A stretch of DNA of 60,000 bases, from assembly GCA_914767715.1 (NCBI GenBank), contig OU612072.1, forward strand, positions 11,596,001-11,656,000, written 5' to 3'. A program made the position numbers and the translations under genes. The notes under the pieces are model-generated. The model searched no databases. It saw only the letters and a program-made list of their open reading frames with translations, and was not told the origin of the DNA. The DNA comes from Membranipora membranacea (Eukaryota; Bryozoa; Gymnolaemata; Cheilostomatida; Membraniporidae). Below are positions 48,063 through 60,000 of this stretch, piece after piece (within the stretch, counting starts at the first letter, position 1; each line of letters opens with the position of its first letter).

Positions 48063-51000
48063 ATGCGGGTCAAAGTAATTCTGCTGTCCTTAGTGATGTC
48101 AGCTGCCTCTTCATCTGAGCAAAGCAGTAGAACAATCACAGACGCTCCACAAATACTTAATAGGGAAACTCTACTGACCAACAGCAGCTATGCGGATGAT
48201 ACAGTGGCATCACATGGTGGTCATTCATCTGTAACACCTGCTAAGATGAGCTATGATGAGATTCCGATGGTTCGGCTGATGAAGAAGTTGACTGAGGACA
48301 CACCAGATCCCAGTATCAGACCTGTGTTCGATGTCAGGACTGTGACTCATCTGAACGTCTCAATGTACTTGCTGAGCCTGTTCAATGTGGTATGTTTCGG
48401 TGCACTTCTAGAGTAAGAATAAGTCCCAATCTGTCCTACAAGCTAGCCTCATCATTCTCCCAGCCTGTAATTATAGGTGGGGGTCGTGGCCTCTGGGGCC
48501 ATGGTCCTACCACCTTTTCATGAGCCCAACATTCTGCATTGCATTGTCTTCGCCAAGTGCGTTGTAGAGTCTGTTCCCAACGAGATGTTAACATCTCAAA
48601 TAGTTTATGACCGCAGGTTAGCCTGGCTCACAATGTGTTAGATTTGAAATCCATATATCATATTAACCCGTGTTTCTGTCACCCTTAAGGCACTTTATTC
48701 TTCAGTCTTAGGACAGAGGAAGACTTGCCATTTTAACCGACAACTTTTTTAAAACAGTAATTCATGCATATGTTGTGTTTCTCAATGAACCACAAACCAC
48801 CGCAATATAGTTCAAATCTCTCCTGGTACTGAAGCTCAAGTTATTTGAATGACACCTTTGGTGATCAATCTTTTTGCAGGATGATGTGAAGCAGACGGTT
48901 CGAATCTTTGTGGCAACATATATGGTAAGGTTGATGAACAGTAAATACTTCAATTGAAAGCTATGAAAGCTTACTTGTCTGCATTCTAAGGCTTGCTTCA
49001 CTTTTGCCACAAGTTTTGGTCGTTCACTGTTCATGCCAATCCCCTTAGTAAAATTGAGCAAAGATAATATACAATTTTCTAGCTGATGGGACTTCTCAGT
49101 TCTGAGTGCGGTGACACTCATCGAGCTACCATATTGATCATGCGATCATAATACAGAATCGTGCAGGATAAGTTGTGGTAGATTGTGTTATGAGATCTCA
49201 AAATTTTGTGTAGGTAGTGAACTTTTATCAACTTCCCTTAGCAATGAAGGAAATGTGAAACTGCTATATGCGTGCATATTTGAACTTTTTCTATTCATGG
49301 TCTTTGTGCTCAGACAGCTGCAATGCCAGTTGGCTGCTTTACTTTATCAATCCCAGATTGAATGAAATGAGTGGTTGATACTGTAATGTCATTACATCAC
49401 ATAGCGACAGTCTGAGCACCTAGACTATTTTCTCCACCATGATAATCGGTTTTATTTTTCACAGCATTGGAAGAGTGAATTTACAGTATGGAATAGATCT
49501 GAATATGATGGGATATCCAATGTTACTATCGAACATCATAAAGTTTGGAAGCCTCACATTATAGCCGCAATGAGGTAAACTTACTGTATTCAATGGTTCT
49601 GTGCTTTTTTGCTAGGTTTTGATCAATGTTTAAACTATTCAGGAGTTATACTTTCTTTAGCAAACTGTATGTGTGGGGGTGGCTGGTGATAGATGCCACC
49701 CTATAATTTGATCACCATTGACATAAGTAAAGCCATTAGATGTTTTGACTTTATCGAGCTACCAGCTATCAATTACTATTCGACTAGCAATCAGTAGTTC
49801 ATCTTTGATTGAATTGAATAAATTGAACAGAGCAAAAATATGGTAAGTAGGGCTTTTTACGCATCAAAAACCTTTGATGGAGAAGTTGATGGTGCAGTCG
49901 TATGTGAAAAGACATCATATGGATGATTTCATTTGAGTAACAGAGGAATTGCGCTATTGCCTTATTGTATCATGGATGATCCTCGACGATTCGGTAAGTT
50001 AAGGAATTTGCTAAATGTGCATTGTGTAAGCTTTTTTTACCTATCCAAATAGTTTGGCATAAAAATGGTAACCTCACAATTTATCATGTGACCTGCTGAA
50101 CATCAGAAAAGCAAGAAAGACACAAGATAATGAATAAGGATTTTTTTCTGCCCTTTCGATTTGTCTGCTCTTTCCTATGGTGGGTGTGGCCTAAGTTTAT
50201 TCATGACTATCGGAGACATCACTTATATCATTTCTATATCATTTCTACCACCCACCAAAATGTGGTAACAGCAAAACTTAATTCTAAATCATATTCTAAA
50301 CTTTCCAAGAATTAATCATGTTTGAAGAAGCATTTTGATCCAACTACAGCTAGTCCTGCGCATTTCAACATGTTTATATACAGTACAGCTAGACTTCAAA
50401 CTTTCAAAGGCAAACAGCCTCATGGTAGAGAAAAGAGATCAGTGTGAGGTGATCTCACCGCGCACAGTTGTTGTCAGAGTTGTCACAGGTCCATTATCAC
50501 ATCATTTATGTGTGTCAGAATTACAAAGGAAGCTGTTAGTAGTTCCTGATACTTTTCTATGCTTTTGCATGTGGTCTCGTTTGTCATTATCACTTTTCAT
50601 TTATTGTAAGGCCATCAGCAAATGCGAATATCTGTATATATTTATGCACTATCTCATATCTCCAGAACAAAGTGTGACCATCCTTTGACAGTACAGAGGA
50701 TGTACGTACACCGGAGACGAATGACGGCTGGATAGACGCTTTCGATGACGGTCGAGTAATCTGGAACACTTGGAGTATGATCACATTTCCATGTAAACTG
50801 GACATGTCCAAGTATCCTCATGATAAACAGGATTGCTCTGTATCTTGGGTACCGACTGGTCAGTTTGGACCAGGACTGCAATGGGATACCTATGCCGGCC
50901 ATATAGCTTCTTACTTTGTAGAGAATTCGGAGTTCAAAATGATTAATTTGAATGTAAGTTTATATCAGTTATTGTAGTTTAAAGAGCGTCACTTTTTTCC

Positions 51001-52861
51001 CAAAGTTATCCCATCTTTACAACAAGAAATCTTTGTGTGCTGGTTTTCAATTGGTCTGAACATATTCATTGCCATATCTAAAACTGAATCATTTTCACTG
51101 TAAAACAAACCTTTGTATAGGTTAGTGTTAGTGATACATTGGAGTAATTCTTTTAATAAAACAGTTTTAGTTGGACTTCATCGAACAGATTGACATACTG
51201 CCGTGGCAGACTATAGGTCACATGAAGGTCATGAAATGTTTCTTTGAACTTTACCTCATATCTGTGAATGCAGATGACTAAAGGGAGACATGATAACCTG
51301 GTTCTTAATCTGGAGATGGAGCGAGACCCTACTTTGGTACAGAATACTCTGATCAAACCCCTGACCCTTCTGGCCTTACTACCAGCTACCAGCTTACTAC
51401 TGCCGCCTGATGATTCTTCCAAGCTTGACATACAGATAAACGCCATGCTTTCTTACTCTGTCTACATGATGATCTTATCAGGAACCATACCACCATTTCC
51501 CGGAGGCACTATGCCTAGTTTAGGTAATGACATTCACGTTCTAAAATGAAGGTTGTATATAAAAATAGTTATGTTGTGCGAGTCATTCTTTTCGAACAGT
51601 GATTAAAACAACTATCTGTTTGATGATGTGGAAATGGTAAATCATTTTTAGTATTACCTCCCATAGTACAGTGATAATTCTGAGTGCTCTGCAGGGCGTA
51701 CAAATATCATCATGTTCAAACCTTATCAAACACAAATTTGCCAAGAAAAAATGGAGAAAAATTTGATGAGATTCATCAAAACACATTCTGCTTTTAGTAA
51801 GATACTTACTCTTGATTGGCTGCTTTGTGTTTTGAATGATTATGTATGATGTTTGAGCGCCCCACGTTAAGTTACCATAACCTTGTCTAATATGGTTTAA
51901 TTAAGTTGACTCCAAAATCACCAGTTGTGTCCTCAGTTTGTTTCCCTGTGTTGGCAATAGCATAACTCTAGATGATCCCAAAAAGGTTAATGATTTCCTT
52001 TTAACCATCATAATTGTTGATCTATATAGCACCTCGAAAACCTACTGAGAGATTGTTGGTGTTTACTTGTAGTTCGGAGCATACTGATGAGCATATCTGC
52101 TGATATGGTGGTGGCAATTTATACTATAATAGCTCTGAGAATCGCCAGCTTTGATGGGTTTGCACCGAATGTCAAGTTATATAAGGTGTGTATTATGAAG
52201 TATCACCTAAACTATCACTTACTACAGAATTTGTTGAAAAAGATCGATATTCTTGAGTTACAAGAGCTAGAGAACTTATGCTGGGGTCAGGCATGCATTT
52301 AGATTTGACTTCTGATTATTCATGGTGAACAGGGTCAAATAATTCCCATCTGGTCCAAGGTAGCCAAACAAGGCTTGTTGCAACCGAAATGAGGAATTTT
52401 CCAATCAACCAGTGCCCCTTAAACAGAGAGTGATGTGTGCTAGAAAGTTATGTCGAACTTGCTCACAGATTTTTGGTAAAACTAGCTTTCATTCTTTCCC
52501 AACGTTAACATTTCAGATCTTTGTAAGCCTGGGGAAGGTGCTGCTGATATACCATCCAGAAAAATCATTCAAGTTTGACCACACTATAACTAGTAAAGGC
52601 AAATTCAAATCAACTAGCACGCTGAATGTCAAAGTAGCTCCAATGGTTGTTGAAAACCTGGAATATAAAGATGAGAACAATGTTCTACCTAGTTTGCCTT
52701 TTTCTGAGCTGAAGATGATCACTGGTTGGATAGGAGAGAAGGACAAAACCGATACAATCAGATCTCAGTGGTGTCACATGGTGGCTGTGATGGACCGAGT
52801 CATGTTTATTACCTTTCTCATTTTTACTACGGCTACAGCCAATCAAATAGGGGCAATGTAA
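48063..52861 (+). CDS. Cys-loop ligand-gated ion channel subunit A (nicotinic-like)
   Basis: Exons 48063-48389, 48880-48924, 49465-49574, 50692-50953, 51274-51523, 52073-52185 and 52517-52861 give 1,452 bases, 483 residues. Order: signal peptide; helix with IPMVRLMKKL and DPSIRPVFD; HWKSEF and VWKPHII (loop D/A region); the Cys-loop C-x13-C as CKLDMSKYPHDKQDC; M1 ending LLLPPD; M2 as SSKLDIQINAMLSYSVYMMI; M3 in exon 6; a short cytoplasmic loop; M4 after VAVMDRVMFI. These are the landmarks of plasma-membrane pentameric channels, closest in style to nicotinic/5-HT3 subunits. The GEK normally before M2 is replaced by SSK and there is no CC pair in loop C, so it is not a standard acetylcholine-binding alpha subunit. 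ATG 48063 is five bases after an acceptor-like CAG. Confidence 0.88.
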
Positions 52862-53779
52862 GAAACAATCAGGCTTTCTTTATGAACCACACCATAGTTT
52901 GTGAACCCAATACTGGATTTTCCAGGGGTTCGTAATAGTCTTCAATTCTAATTATATAGAATTGATCTGAATGCAATCTGAGACAGGTTGTGTACTCTTT
53001 TCTTTGCTTGACTGTAATATCTTAGCAGACAGCCCATGCTTGGTTTTCAGTTCCATACATCTTGTTAATATGCAAAGCAATAACTGAAAAAATATTGCAA
53101 CTGTTGTGGTGTTTATCTTTTATTGATTTACTCATGTTCATCTACGTACCAAGGAGAAAATACAGCATAACCATAACCTATATCTAATGGTGTAAAATGT
53201 GAAATATTCAAGCATGCAGGAAGTACTTCACTTTAATCAGTGGCATGCTCTCCTATATATAAACAAATATATGTCAATATTTCCCCTAATCAGCAGGTAA
53301 TTTAATATTAGCATCATTAAAGGCCATCCTGAGTTCTACCACTAGAGAATCGTTGTCAACAATACCAAAGTGGGGATTCAGGATAACATTGCCACTTGTG
53401 ATAAATAAAACAATGCGATCAATCTGAAAGCTTTTCACTCCACTCACGCACTGACTTCCATACACTTGAAATCATTGTCAGCAGTCGATATTTCTTAACA
53501 AACGTGTTCATGCATTCAAATCACGTGCCGGTTTTTCTATAAATGCCATTTTTAAAATCCATGCACAGTTATATCAAACACATAGTAGAAGAGCGGTTGG
53601 TAGCGAGTGTTCTTCAAGGGTTCACGAATAAGTATAGCTGTGATTGAGAACAGAACAAAATTGAGCTGTATAGCCAAACCTTTCGTGTGGATTAAAAACT
53701 TCAATAATAGTAACATTTTTAAATAATTAAGCACATATTCCAAAAACAATAAACAAGCTGTGAATTTACTTCAGTGGAT
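52862..53779. other. Spacer between the two channel genes
   Basis: No coding exon is seen. AATAAA at 53404-53409 is the first full poly(A) signal after the subunit A stop. The promoter and any leader exon of subunit B must lie here or further upstream. Confidence 0.45.
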
Positions 53780-56700
53780 ATGGTGAAACTTGAAATAATC
53801 TTAGCCTTCACAGCAGTTTCCTTTGTTGTAAAATGCAGCCTTGCAACAACCTTCCAACCAAGAGAGCCACACTCTCCACCGACGTCAGACAGAGACATGC
53901 TGCAAGGCATCAGAAATGATACCGATGATATTGTGATCAAAAGGAATGGCCGTTCATCTGCCATGAGCTATGATGATATTCCGATGGTTCGGCTGATGAA
54001 GAAGTTGGCTGAGAATGCACCAGACCCCAGTATCAGACCTGTGTTTGATATCAGAACTGTGGTCTATGTGAATATTTCGATGCACCTTCTAAATCTTGTC
54101 GATGTGGTATGTGTTTACTTTGCATGTTAAAAAAAACCTAATAAACTTTGAAATGGCTCATGATTTAGAGTTCTTATCTTGGTTAGCAAGACTGAATGTT
54201 ATCTATAAGGATGTGAAAATTTGGCAAATTGTTAAATACCTCATAGTGTTAAGAAAGTTGTGAGTGTTATACTTTAGATCATCAGTAGGTCTAAGTTTAT
54301 ACTCGCTTGTTCCTCATTGCACCAGACCCGCTCTGAAGAAATTTGAGTATCCTTAATTATCACTCAACTCATTTATATTAACAGCATTGAACTGTATTTG
54401 TCTTGTTCCAGTTATGCTCCACCAAAACCCGCAATAAAATAGATTAGATTGTCCGTCTTTGAAATCCTGAATTATAAAGTTGCTAACAGTAGACTATGAA
54501 ACAATAACACATTTTTTATGTGCTGTAAACAACTGGTTGTTTCTTAAAAATACGAACTGTTAATGGAAAATCCATCATATTTACATCATGTCTGAGTTTT
54601 GTTATACTACTGTGTCAGCCTTGTATTACATTAATCCTGATCAATTTACTTTTCAAGGATGAAGTGAAACAGACGATTCAAGTTCAAGTCTCGAAAAATA
54701 TGGTAAGAGTCATTGAATTCTGTAGTAACCTCCCCTTTTCCACTTCTGTGCTGTGGATTGAACTTTTGCAGCTGTACTATATTGTATTTCTTTGGTAAAC
54801 TGCAATTTCCGATCTGAGTGCAAAACATTTCTAGTAGGATGGCTTTGCTCTCCAATAAAAATATTTATAGAGTTTATATCAGTTTTGTCTCAACAATGTT
54901 TCAAACCACCTTGTTAATATATTTAAATTGTCATACTACAAAACTTCATGGATAGGTCGTGTGTAAAACTTGCAAAGAGCTGGTCTAAGGTAAAATTATC
55001 CCTAGCTAATATGCTAATCGTTGATTGCTAACCTATGGTAGACCATTGTAATAGTAATCTGAAAATTTTGCTGCAGCAAGGATGATTTTCATAGCAAAAA
55101 TGGTACATGAAAATAACTTGTGGGCAGAATATTTGGTTAACATGTTCATTTCTCAAATACCAATGTGATCCCTTTTTCACCAATTTACCTTTCACTTTCA
55201 GAATTGGACGAGTGAATTTGTGAGCTGGAATCCTTCGGAATTTGATAACATATCAGCTGTGATTATAGACCCAAGTAAAATTTGGAAGCCAAATATTCAG
55301 TTGGCAACAAGGTAATTATTTATTTATATTCGCAAATGATAACAAACTTATTTCCTGAAACCATTTCATTACCAGAATGAATTCAAGTACAAAGAGCTGA
55401 AAAGTTTGTTTGTCAAGAGATTCAGACTTTAAATAGCATTATAAATTCTCTGTAAATCAAGTCATTGGAATTTATCAGGCAGGAGCAGTGTTTTCATCTC
55501 AATTTTTTCCAAGGAGGATTTTCAAATTTTTCTGTTGCAAAAATCTCACATCAATGCAATTGTACAAGTTGACTGACTTTAAAATGCTGTGCCTGTACGT
55601 TTAATGTTGTCTCAAGCGACTGCTGGTGATATGAAGATTAGACACTGTTCCAAAAACATTGGTTTCTTATTGAATGTGACTTATACATACCCAGTCACAA
55701 TGTTTGACACTCCTTGCTCCTTGTTCAATGCAGCCTTGCGCACATACGGACACCTGAAACTAATGACGGTTGGATTGAAGTACAAAGTGATGGGCTTATA
55801 AGTTGGACCTCTTGGAGCCTAGCTGTGTCCCCCTGCAACCTGAACATGTCACGCTTTCCATATGATAAGCAACACTGTTCTATGACCTATATTCCGGTGG
55901 GATTTGATCCAGGGATGCAATGGCAGAGCTATATTAGTCGAAAAAGCTTAATCTTTATAGAGAACTCTGAATTTACAGTCTCAAACCTTAGTGTAAGCAT
56001 ACCATATGTATCAAATAGTTCCGTTTTATCCCGTGAATAACGCAGGTGTAAGAGTGCAAAGAATTTCATTTATCTCCAATAATCTGGTAATCCTGTAACA
56101 TGGATTGTTTCGCTATAGGACATGTTTGAAAGGTATAAGCGTTTGCAACAAGATTACCATTATGCAAAAACGAGATCATAATGACATTGTATGGAAAAGT
56201 TATGGTATGACATAGACACAAAATCAACATTGAACATTACAATGGATACAAAACTCACACATTATGGGGGAATAGAAAATCCGATAATGAGCAATAGTGA
56301 GCAATTATGAATGGTGACTAGTCAGGATCACATCTAGCTAAAATAAGAATGCCAAAATGATAATAGTATGGTCGGAAAAATGCAACAGAAATGAATATCT
56401 GGTACCACAGAAAACAATGTCCACATGTAATGTAATGTAATGCGATGAAATGTTAGGCATAAATCAGCAAGTTATTAAACTGTAGGAATAAAGAGGTAAG
56501 AACCACTAACAATATTGATAGAGCTCTTGGCTAAAAGATGTATCCTTTCCAATGTCTGGTTGACTAGTGACAGTAAATGGTTGAAAAGGTGAAAAGCTTT
56601 AAATGGGTAAATGGGCGAAAAAGCTTTCACCATTGTATTGAAAGCGATGACTCGCAGTTAGAAAGAAAGCTTATTATATAAAGCAGTAAATTTATCATGA

Positions 56701-58553
56701 ACGCAGTTTTAGAACAATGGTGGGCTTTGTCAATGCTATGACACCGATTACCAGACCCCTAACGCCAAGCGCAACTCCCACGGTTGCACCATATCCTTAG
56801 GACTATTTAAACTGTCGCCAAATTCATTAAAAATATGAGAGTAAAATTTCACTAATTTATCCATTCTTAATAGAAGATTACTCTGAACTTTTTAGACCAC
56901 TGGATAATATCAAGACCATCATACAAGGTCACAGTTGACAAAGTAAGGTGCACCAGGTCTCAACCGTGAAAGTTGGTCTGCCTCGCAATGTACATAGTTA
57001 TGTAGATATATCATTCCAACATACGTACTCTTTTTTTAAACAGACCTTCAAAACGAGCCTTCTATTGCTTCTACCTTTCATGATCTAATTCTGACCAATC
57101 ACATCCACAAGCTGATGTATTCTAACCAAAACCAGCAACTGCTTATTTTGTTTTAAAGATTTTGAATATTTTGGACAGATATAACTGCTTGCCAAAACTG
57201 TGATAGTATCATTTTGTTGACCCGGTGAAATATTTATATGAATATAGGTCACCAGACATGGCAGTTTACTTACACTTAACATTGATATGGATCGAGAGCC
57301 TACATTGATAATAAAAACACTCATTCAGCCCCTGACCCTACTAGGCCTACTTCCGCCTGCAAGCTTACTACTGCCTCCTCATGATTCCTCTAAGCTCGAC
57401 ATACAGATAAACGTCATGCTTTCTTATTCTGTCTACATGATGATCTTATCAGGAACCATACCACCCTTTCCTGGACACAGCATGCCTGAATTAGGTAATA
57501 TAAATCTTAGATGTTATCTTATGTCTGACGTATATTTTGGTTTTGATTGAATCGAGATTATATTATAAGGTCAAGGTAATTGTGAAGGGATAGTTTGGTT
57601 TTCAAATCAACACCCAATGACAAAGTTGAATTGTTGTGTTCCGTCATGGAATTGTTATAAGGTTGGGAGAAACTGTGTATGGCAATAGAAAGACTCGATA
57701 CATTTGGTCTTTGTTTTATTATAACATGATGAACAAGATTTTGGAAACGTTGAACAGAGCACTCTCTTTATCCATAGAAATCAATAATTGTGCAACTTTT
57801 TAGTGAATCTACCTCCCCTGTAGTTTTTGCTCTTTTACAGTACGGAACATACATGTGAGCATAATGACCGACATGATATTGATGCTATATACCATAATTG
57901 CCCTACGAATTGCAAATTTTGATGGCTTTGCTCCCAATTCAAAAGTTTTCAAGGTGAGTTATATATATATATATATATTTTAGACTGGGATGCGATATCG
58001 TTTCATTTCCCTCTTGTGAAGTATGCATATGCGGATATGTTTGACAACAATGACAAAAACACATGGTTTACTTATCTTTGTTTCACCATGACTAAACCAT
58101 TTGTCACTCATTTGATTGTTATCTAATATCTTGCCGTCCTAATTCCAAAGTTTCACTATCATTATTAGCTAGGTGATTTGGTCAGTAACATTGCTTCCCC
58201 CATTCTTGTGATTTCAGGTTTTTATGAGTGTAGGAAAGTTGCTCTTAGTATATCACCCGGAGAAAATGTGCCAGAAAAGTCCCTCTGTTGGTGACACAGG
58301 GCAAAACAATTCATCCAGCAGACTGCATGTAAAAGTTACTCCAATATCAACAGAAGACAAAATCACTGAACCTAGTAAGAAATCTGTTATTTGTGTAAGT
58401 GAGCTGAAGATCATCACTGACTGGATAGAAGACAAAGAAACAAGCGATCGGATCAGATCTCAATGGTGTAATCTGGTGGCTGTGATGGACCGAGTCATGT
58501 TTATAACTTGTCTTTTTGTTCAGTTGGGTGTATTTTTTCATTTGATGGAATGA
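53780..58553 (+). CDS. Cys-loop ligand-gated ion channel subunit B (tandem paralogue)
   Basis: Exons 53780-54106, 54658-54702, 55202-55311, 55734-55992, 57248-57494, 57841-57953 and 58218-58553 give 1,437 bases, 478 residues. Exons 1, 2, 3 and 6 have exactly the same length as in subunit A and all phases agree, so this is a tandem duplicate. It has a signal peptide (IILAFTAVSFVVKC), NWTSEF, IWKPNI, the Cys-loop CNLNMSRFPYDKQHC, M1 ending LLLPPH, M2 SSKLDIQINVMLSYSVYMMI, M3 and a C-terminal M4. Like A it lacks the GEK before M2 and a vicinal cysteine pair. Co-assembly with A is plausible but inferred. ATG 53780 lies five bases after an acceptor-like TTCAG; an in-frame GTG just upstream is not the start. 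Confidence 0.88.
57961..57979. repeat. TA microsatellite
   Basis: A TA run lies eight bases inside the intron after exon 6 of channel subunit B. Confidence 0.85.
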
Positions 58554-58648
58554 ATGATGATATTGTTTGACATAATTGTACCTTTCTAAATTGAAAACAA
58601 CCAGAGTGGTAGCATAAAAGCCCATTGAACATTAAATATCAACCAAAA

Positions 58649-58654
58649 AATAAA
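58649..58654 (+). terminator. Poly(A) signal of channel subunit B
   Basis: AATAAA lies 96 bases after the TGA stop at 58551-58553, a normal distance for a 3' end. Confidence 0.55.
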
Positions 58655-60000
58655 CATTCAGCTGACACACAGACGAGAGCTGTGGCTTCCATGTGATGTG
58701 TGGATGGATAGGTGGACAAAAAATTGAGTTATAATGCCCTTCTAATGCTGCTCATTTGCCAGCTTTGTAGTGGTCTTCCGTAGCTCATAATATACCGAGT
58801 ACACATGGGTTCGTGGAACACAAACGTAGGTATCATATCATTGACTTACATGGGGCGCTTTCTTTATAATAATTAAAACTTATCGGTTCTTCAATGATGA
58901 GGGAAACCAGTTCCTGAATTGGTATCATCACGGAGAGATTTAAAAAAACTTCTGTCATTATATATTCCGTATATTAACCAATCGAAATAAATAATTTGCC
59001 AAATTTAGGCTCTTTTAATGCACGTATTGTGTGAATCTGTCGACTGTACTATCAGTCTCAATAATGTTCTTCTCATGACATTAGAAACCTGTTATAGGTT
59101 CTTTTGTAATATTATTTTCTTCTGATAATATGGCTCGGTAACTCTAACAAATAACAAAAAATCTCTCGATGAATTCTATGAACATAATACAAACCACATA
59201 ATATTACACAGTTTTTGCATTTTACTTTATGCTAAAGCTATTATCAATATCTCAAAAGCAAACTATGCTAAACGCCAGAATATGTCACAATATTGGACAA
59301 ATCTTAAACATCCATGAAATTTAGTCTTTTTACATTTTTATGTAAACTGTAATGGTCAGCGAAATAGCAGTTCATTGTTGATAATTATGACTAATGACAT
59401 AGACATATTCTCAAGCTATCTAATGTGAAAGCTCGCCATAAATGCATAGATAAAGCTTCGTTCATTGTTCAATTGCTCATTATCTAAATGCACTATAATG
59501 ATTTACCCTTTTCCATGAGCTCCTTGGGAACAGATCGCCATCTGGCTATTAGCTCATGGCGGATTGTCAAACACAAAACATTCAACCTTAACTTTAACTC
59601 AGCTGATATTGTTTGATTGATATTGATCAAATTTGCCACATAGGAATGCCTAGCATTATATAAATGTGTGCTTACAATAAAAATTTAGACTTGAAAAAAG
59701 AAGAAAAAACAGTTGTATTAAAAAAAATTGGATCAGGCGGTGAAAAACGATAAAATCCATGCTGCATGAGAAAGAAATATATCGTTGAGACATTACAGGC
59801 GCCCGTTCATACCAGAAACTAAAAACGAGTTCTTACATAACTTACTGTATGCCTTTAAAAAGCTAATGAGGTAAGTATTTCTTGTCATTGTCAATTTTGT
59901 ATGTTATTGCAAAGCTATTTTCCTACATTACGATGTGTCTTTTACCACGTAAGTCTTATTGATAAGGTCAACTTAATTATCTCTCAACTGCTCTTTACAA
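58655..60000. other. Intergenic region at the right edge
   Basis: AT-rich sequence with no supported coding exon. A consensus donor (GAG|GTAAGTAT) at about 59871-59878 could end a non-coding first exon of a gene beyond the window. Confidence 0.4.

Noticed and set aside
53774-53779. GTG as the start of channel subunit B
   Set aside because: GTG is not a normal animal start; the in-frame ATG at 53780 is five bases after an acceptor-like AG and gives exon 1 the same length as in subunit A.

Overview
The window is nuclear DNA of an invertebrate animal. It is AT-rich, its genes are split into many short exons with GT-AG introns of roughly 100 bases to 3 kb, and it is full of short interspersed elements, foldback elements and microsatellites. 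No bacterial, organellar or CRISPR-type feature is visible. Phylum cannot be fixed from the sequence. Four start codons sit just downstream of a splice-acceptor-like AG, which is what genes look like in animals that trans-splice a leader (tunicates, flatworms and others), but this is only a hint.

Layout. (1) 638-2141, minus strand: three exons from the N-terminal half of a PUS10 tRNA pseudouridine synthase; the gene runs off the left edge. (2) 2142-7424: no gene seen, but a dense set of palindromes and foldback elements, including a 670-bp element whose two arms each carry a tRNA-like pol III promoter core. (3) 7425-27051, plus strand: a complete 23-exon ZNF318-type gene (1,760 residues predicted; all exon phases close), with an RS-rich domain, two matrin-type zinc fingers, a Gly-Pro-Met repeat exon and an acidic VVDSVGE C terminus. 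A second copy of the foldback element, with intact TTAA duplications, sits in one intron and a SINE with a 13-bp duplication in another. (4) 29020-35080, plus: a six-exon gene for a secreted cysteine-containing protein of unknown family. (5) 35791-42814, minus: a seven-exon gene for a 947-residue protein of unknown family, with a 1,958-bp exon encoding about six repeats of ~64 residues. (6) 42815-47114: intergenic, with a tRNA-derived SINE and a LINE reverse-transcriptase remnant. (7) 47115-58553, plus: a lone signal-peptide exon, then two tandem, exon-for-exon matched Cys-loop ligand-gated ion channel subunit genes (483 and 478 residues).

The genes do not form an obvious pathway. PUS10 and ZNF318 are divergent neighbours, the secreted-protein gene and the repeat-protein gene are convergent (tails about 710 bp apart), and the two channel genes are a local tandem duplication whose products could co-assemble. 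The channels lack the usual Glu-Lys before M2 and the paired cysteines of loop C, so their selectivity and ligand are open questions.
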